A stretch of 64,000 nt of DNA from Adiantum capillus-veneris (lineage: Eukaryota; Streptophyta; Polypodiopsida; Polypodiales; Pteridaceae): positions 133,272,420 through 133,336,419 of the forward strand of contig CM043964.1 in the NCBI GenBank assembly GCA_014529385.2, in the 5' to 3' direction. The translations under genes and the position numbers were made by a program. Under the pieces are notes generated by a model. That model worked only from the letters and a program-made list of their open reading frames with translations. It had not been told where the DNA came from and searched no databases. Positions 62,361-64,000 of this stretch are shown here, piece by piece. Numbering within the stretch: the first letter of the stretch is position 1; each line of letters begins with the position of its first letter.

Positions 62361-62693
62361 ATTTTTAAAATAAGAACTCACATTGTGTGAGCGATGATCT
62401 TTTTTGTAGACCGTTGTAGGCGTTTGCTTTTACCTTTCTTGTGAACAAATAGAAGTGCATATTTGCAAGTACCCTGATATTGTTAATAAGTAGATTTTTT
62501 CTTTTATTGTAAACCTTTCCGTGTACTGTGAGAGAGATATATGAACTTGTCTATTTTCTCAATTAGGTGGACATTTTGTATTCTTGTAACTCTTCACTAT
62601 AAACTTGCAGTCTTTGTGTTTGTCCTTTCTTGGTAGTTGAGCTTACCAATCACAAGATCCTACCACTCACATCGTGATTCGTCCTCTCTCATG

Positions 62694-62787
<94 letters not shown>

Positions 62788-63383
62788 CGTCATTCTCTTG
62801 AGCACAACCCCAACAATGCATAGGAGACAGCTACTCTAGTTGGATAGTAGTAAAGCAAGGTTAGATAACTTTGGCCTTAATCATTGTCGAGAATTGATAT
62901 TAGAGAAAAAATAAAATTGTAGATGTTGCATGAAAGGCCTTCTGCAACCTGCCAATTGATGTGTTATTTTCTCTCATAATTTGTAAAGTACGTCTCTCCC
63001 CCCCTCCCCCGCCATGTGTATTGCATCATGTACTTATTGAAACATGCAAGCATGCATTGTCTTTGGCATTATGGAAAATTCATCAAATTCTGCATCAGAG
63101 AAGTTCTTTGCAGCACTATTTTCTTTGATCCTCGTATATTTTGATTTTTTTGTATTCCAAGGTGAAGAATCTATTGGTTATTTTGTGGAACTAGGAGTCA
63201 TATAATGCTCTTGGGTGTGATACTTATACAGTTTTCCCTTCACTTTTATTGTAGCTTGTGTGAAAGCACATTGTTAGAAGTGCACATAAGACCTACAACC
63301 ACCCAATCATCACTCCGTAGCATTGTCTTTTAATGTGGCGGCACAATTTTGTTTGACGACTATCGAGATCAATCAGCATTTTG
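62361..63383. other. Non-coding, with a long CT microsatellite
   Basis: CT tract of about 90 bases at 62696-62784. The rest is AT-rich without a coding signal. Confidence 0.6.
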
Positions 63384-63505
63384 TAGAGGGAGCTTTTTGC
63401 ATAACATTAGGGAATCCAACACAAAGTTCATAGAGAGATCTTTTTCAATGGATTTGCCAACCGGTCCATTTTTCATGAAAAGCTTGCTCAAAAGCTCTCT
63501 CCCTT
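63384..63505. mobile_element. MITE-like repeat, copy 4
   Basis: Begins AGAGGGAGCTTTTTG and ends CAAAAGCTCTCTCCC, inverted copies of about 14 bases around 95 bases of unrelated sequence. Same terminal motif as at 49418, 51434 and 59283. Confidence 0.6.
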
Positions 63506-63730
63506 GCCCTACTCCAACATAATCTATGGACCAAAACTTGTATGTAATGCTTTGATTTGTAACTACAACAAAATATATGGATCAAAGTTTAGCCATTCAA
63601 ATATTGGGACAAAATTTTTTGAATAGATTCCTAATGAGCATAGCAAGAGTGCTTGGATGGAGAGAGCAACAAAAGCATAACACCTAGTTAGATAGGCACA
63701 AACAATACTTCAAAAAGAGAAAGAAATTAA

Positions 63731-64000
63731 GCTGTTGACAACAGTTGAGCACCGGATTTACATGGAGCTGGTCCCCCCTCCAAAAGGCTTTGTATTATAG
63801 GTTTCCCCCATCAAGGGAGACATTTTACAATACATTACTTTGTGTTACTTCAATAACTTCCTGGTGCAATGAAGATGGAAGCTTCAAGCACCAAGCTTAC
63901 ACTTGAAAACACAACATCAATTCCCTCACGGTCTTAGACCCAAAACCTCACACACCTTCAAAGTTGGTAAGAGCTAGTAGGGTACGAGAGTAGATCTAGA
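63731..64000 (-). repeat. Partial family R LTR at the right edge
   Basis: Matches the family R LTR blocks at 38580-38830 and 40345-40600: GACAACAGTTGAG.ACCGGA, GGTCCCCCCTCCAAAAGGC, TTGTATTATAG and CCTTCAAAGTTGG. It runs out of the window. Orientation is that of the other R units. Confidence 0.7.

Overview
This window reads as plant nuclear DNA, heavily invaded by retroelements. The signs are LTR retrotransposons of both plant superfamilies with typical primer-binding sites (TGGTATCAGAGC, matching initiator-Met tRNA, in the Ty1/copia elements), Tat-type Ty3/gypsy elements with two RNase H domains, CACTA-like remnants, very long CT/GT/AT microsatellites, and pseudogene fragments of plant proteins: actin-capping protein alpha, a photosystem II PsbX-like protein and a strictosidine-synthase-like protein. 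I see no clearly intact host gene, tRNA, rRNA or CRISPR array. I cannot name the species.

Layout. 274-9420 is a young Tat-type Ty3/gypsy element (G1) on the minus strand, with LTRs of about 1.46 kb differing at about a dozen sites, a nearly open pol and a frameshifted gag-protease. 9421-10290 is the 5' leader of another Tat-like element. 10285-16535 holds two copies of a large minisatellite-bearing LTR (family S), a stray integrase fragment and a CACTA-type transposon gene that the second S copy interrupts.

16560-37716 is a nest. An old plus-strand copia remnant is split by minus-strand copia A (16783-28288, duplication ATAGA) and by plus-strand Tat-type gypsy G2 (28507-37341, duplication ATGT). 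Copia A is itself split by plus-strand copia B (18123-23743, duplication ACAAA) and by a CACTA-like, microsatellite-rich insert (24839 to about 25780).

37717-48368 is gypsy family R: a gag remnant, a primer-binding site and head-to-tail LTR pieces. Minus-strand copia D (42298-47341) interrupts it; D has little coding capacity and carries a foldback element of about 750 bp. 48369-64000 is lower-copy DNA with a small MITE family, copia C (52236-57059) inserted in an intronless F-actin-capping-protein-alpha copy, a PsbX-like copy next to it, a strictosidine-synthase-like pseudogene, two weak gene candidates on opposite strands with their own TATA boxes, and a partial R-family LTR at the right edge.

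The most interesting signal is a pair of related small reading frames (about 70 codons each) between the 5' LTR and gag of the Tat-type elements. I found them in order uORF1-uORF2-gag in G1 (decayed), intact and overlapping by ATGA at 9657-10084, and as a single copy with one stop in G2. They are similar along most of their length across three independent elements, as expected if they encode protein. I do not recognise the family.
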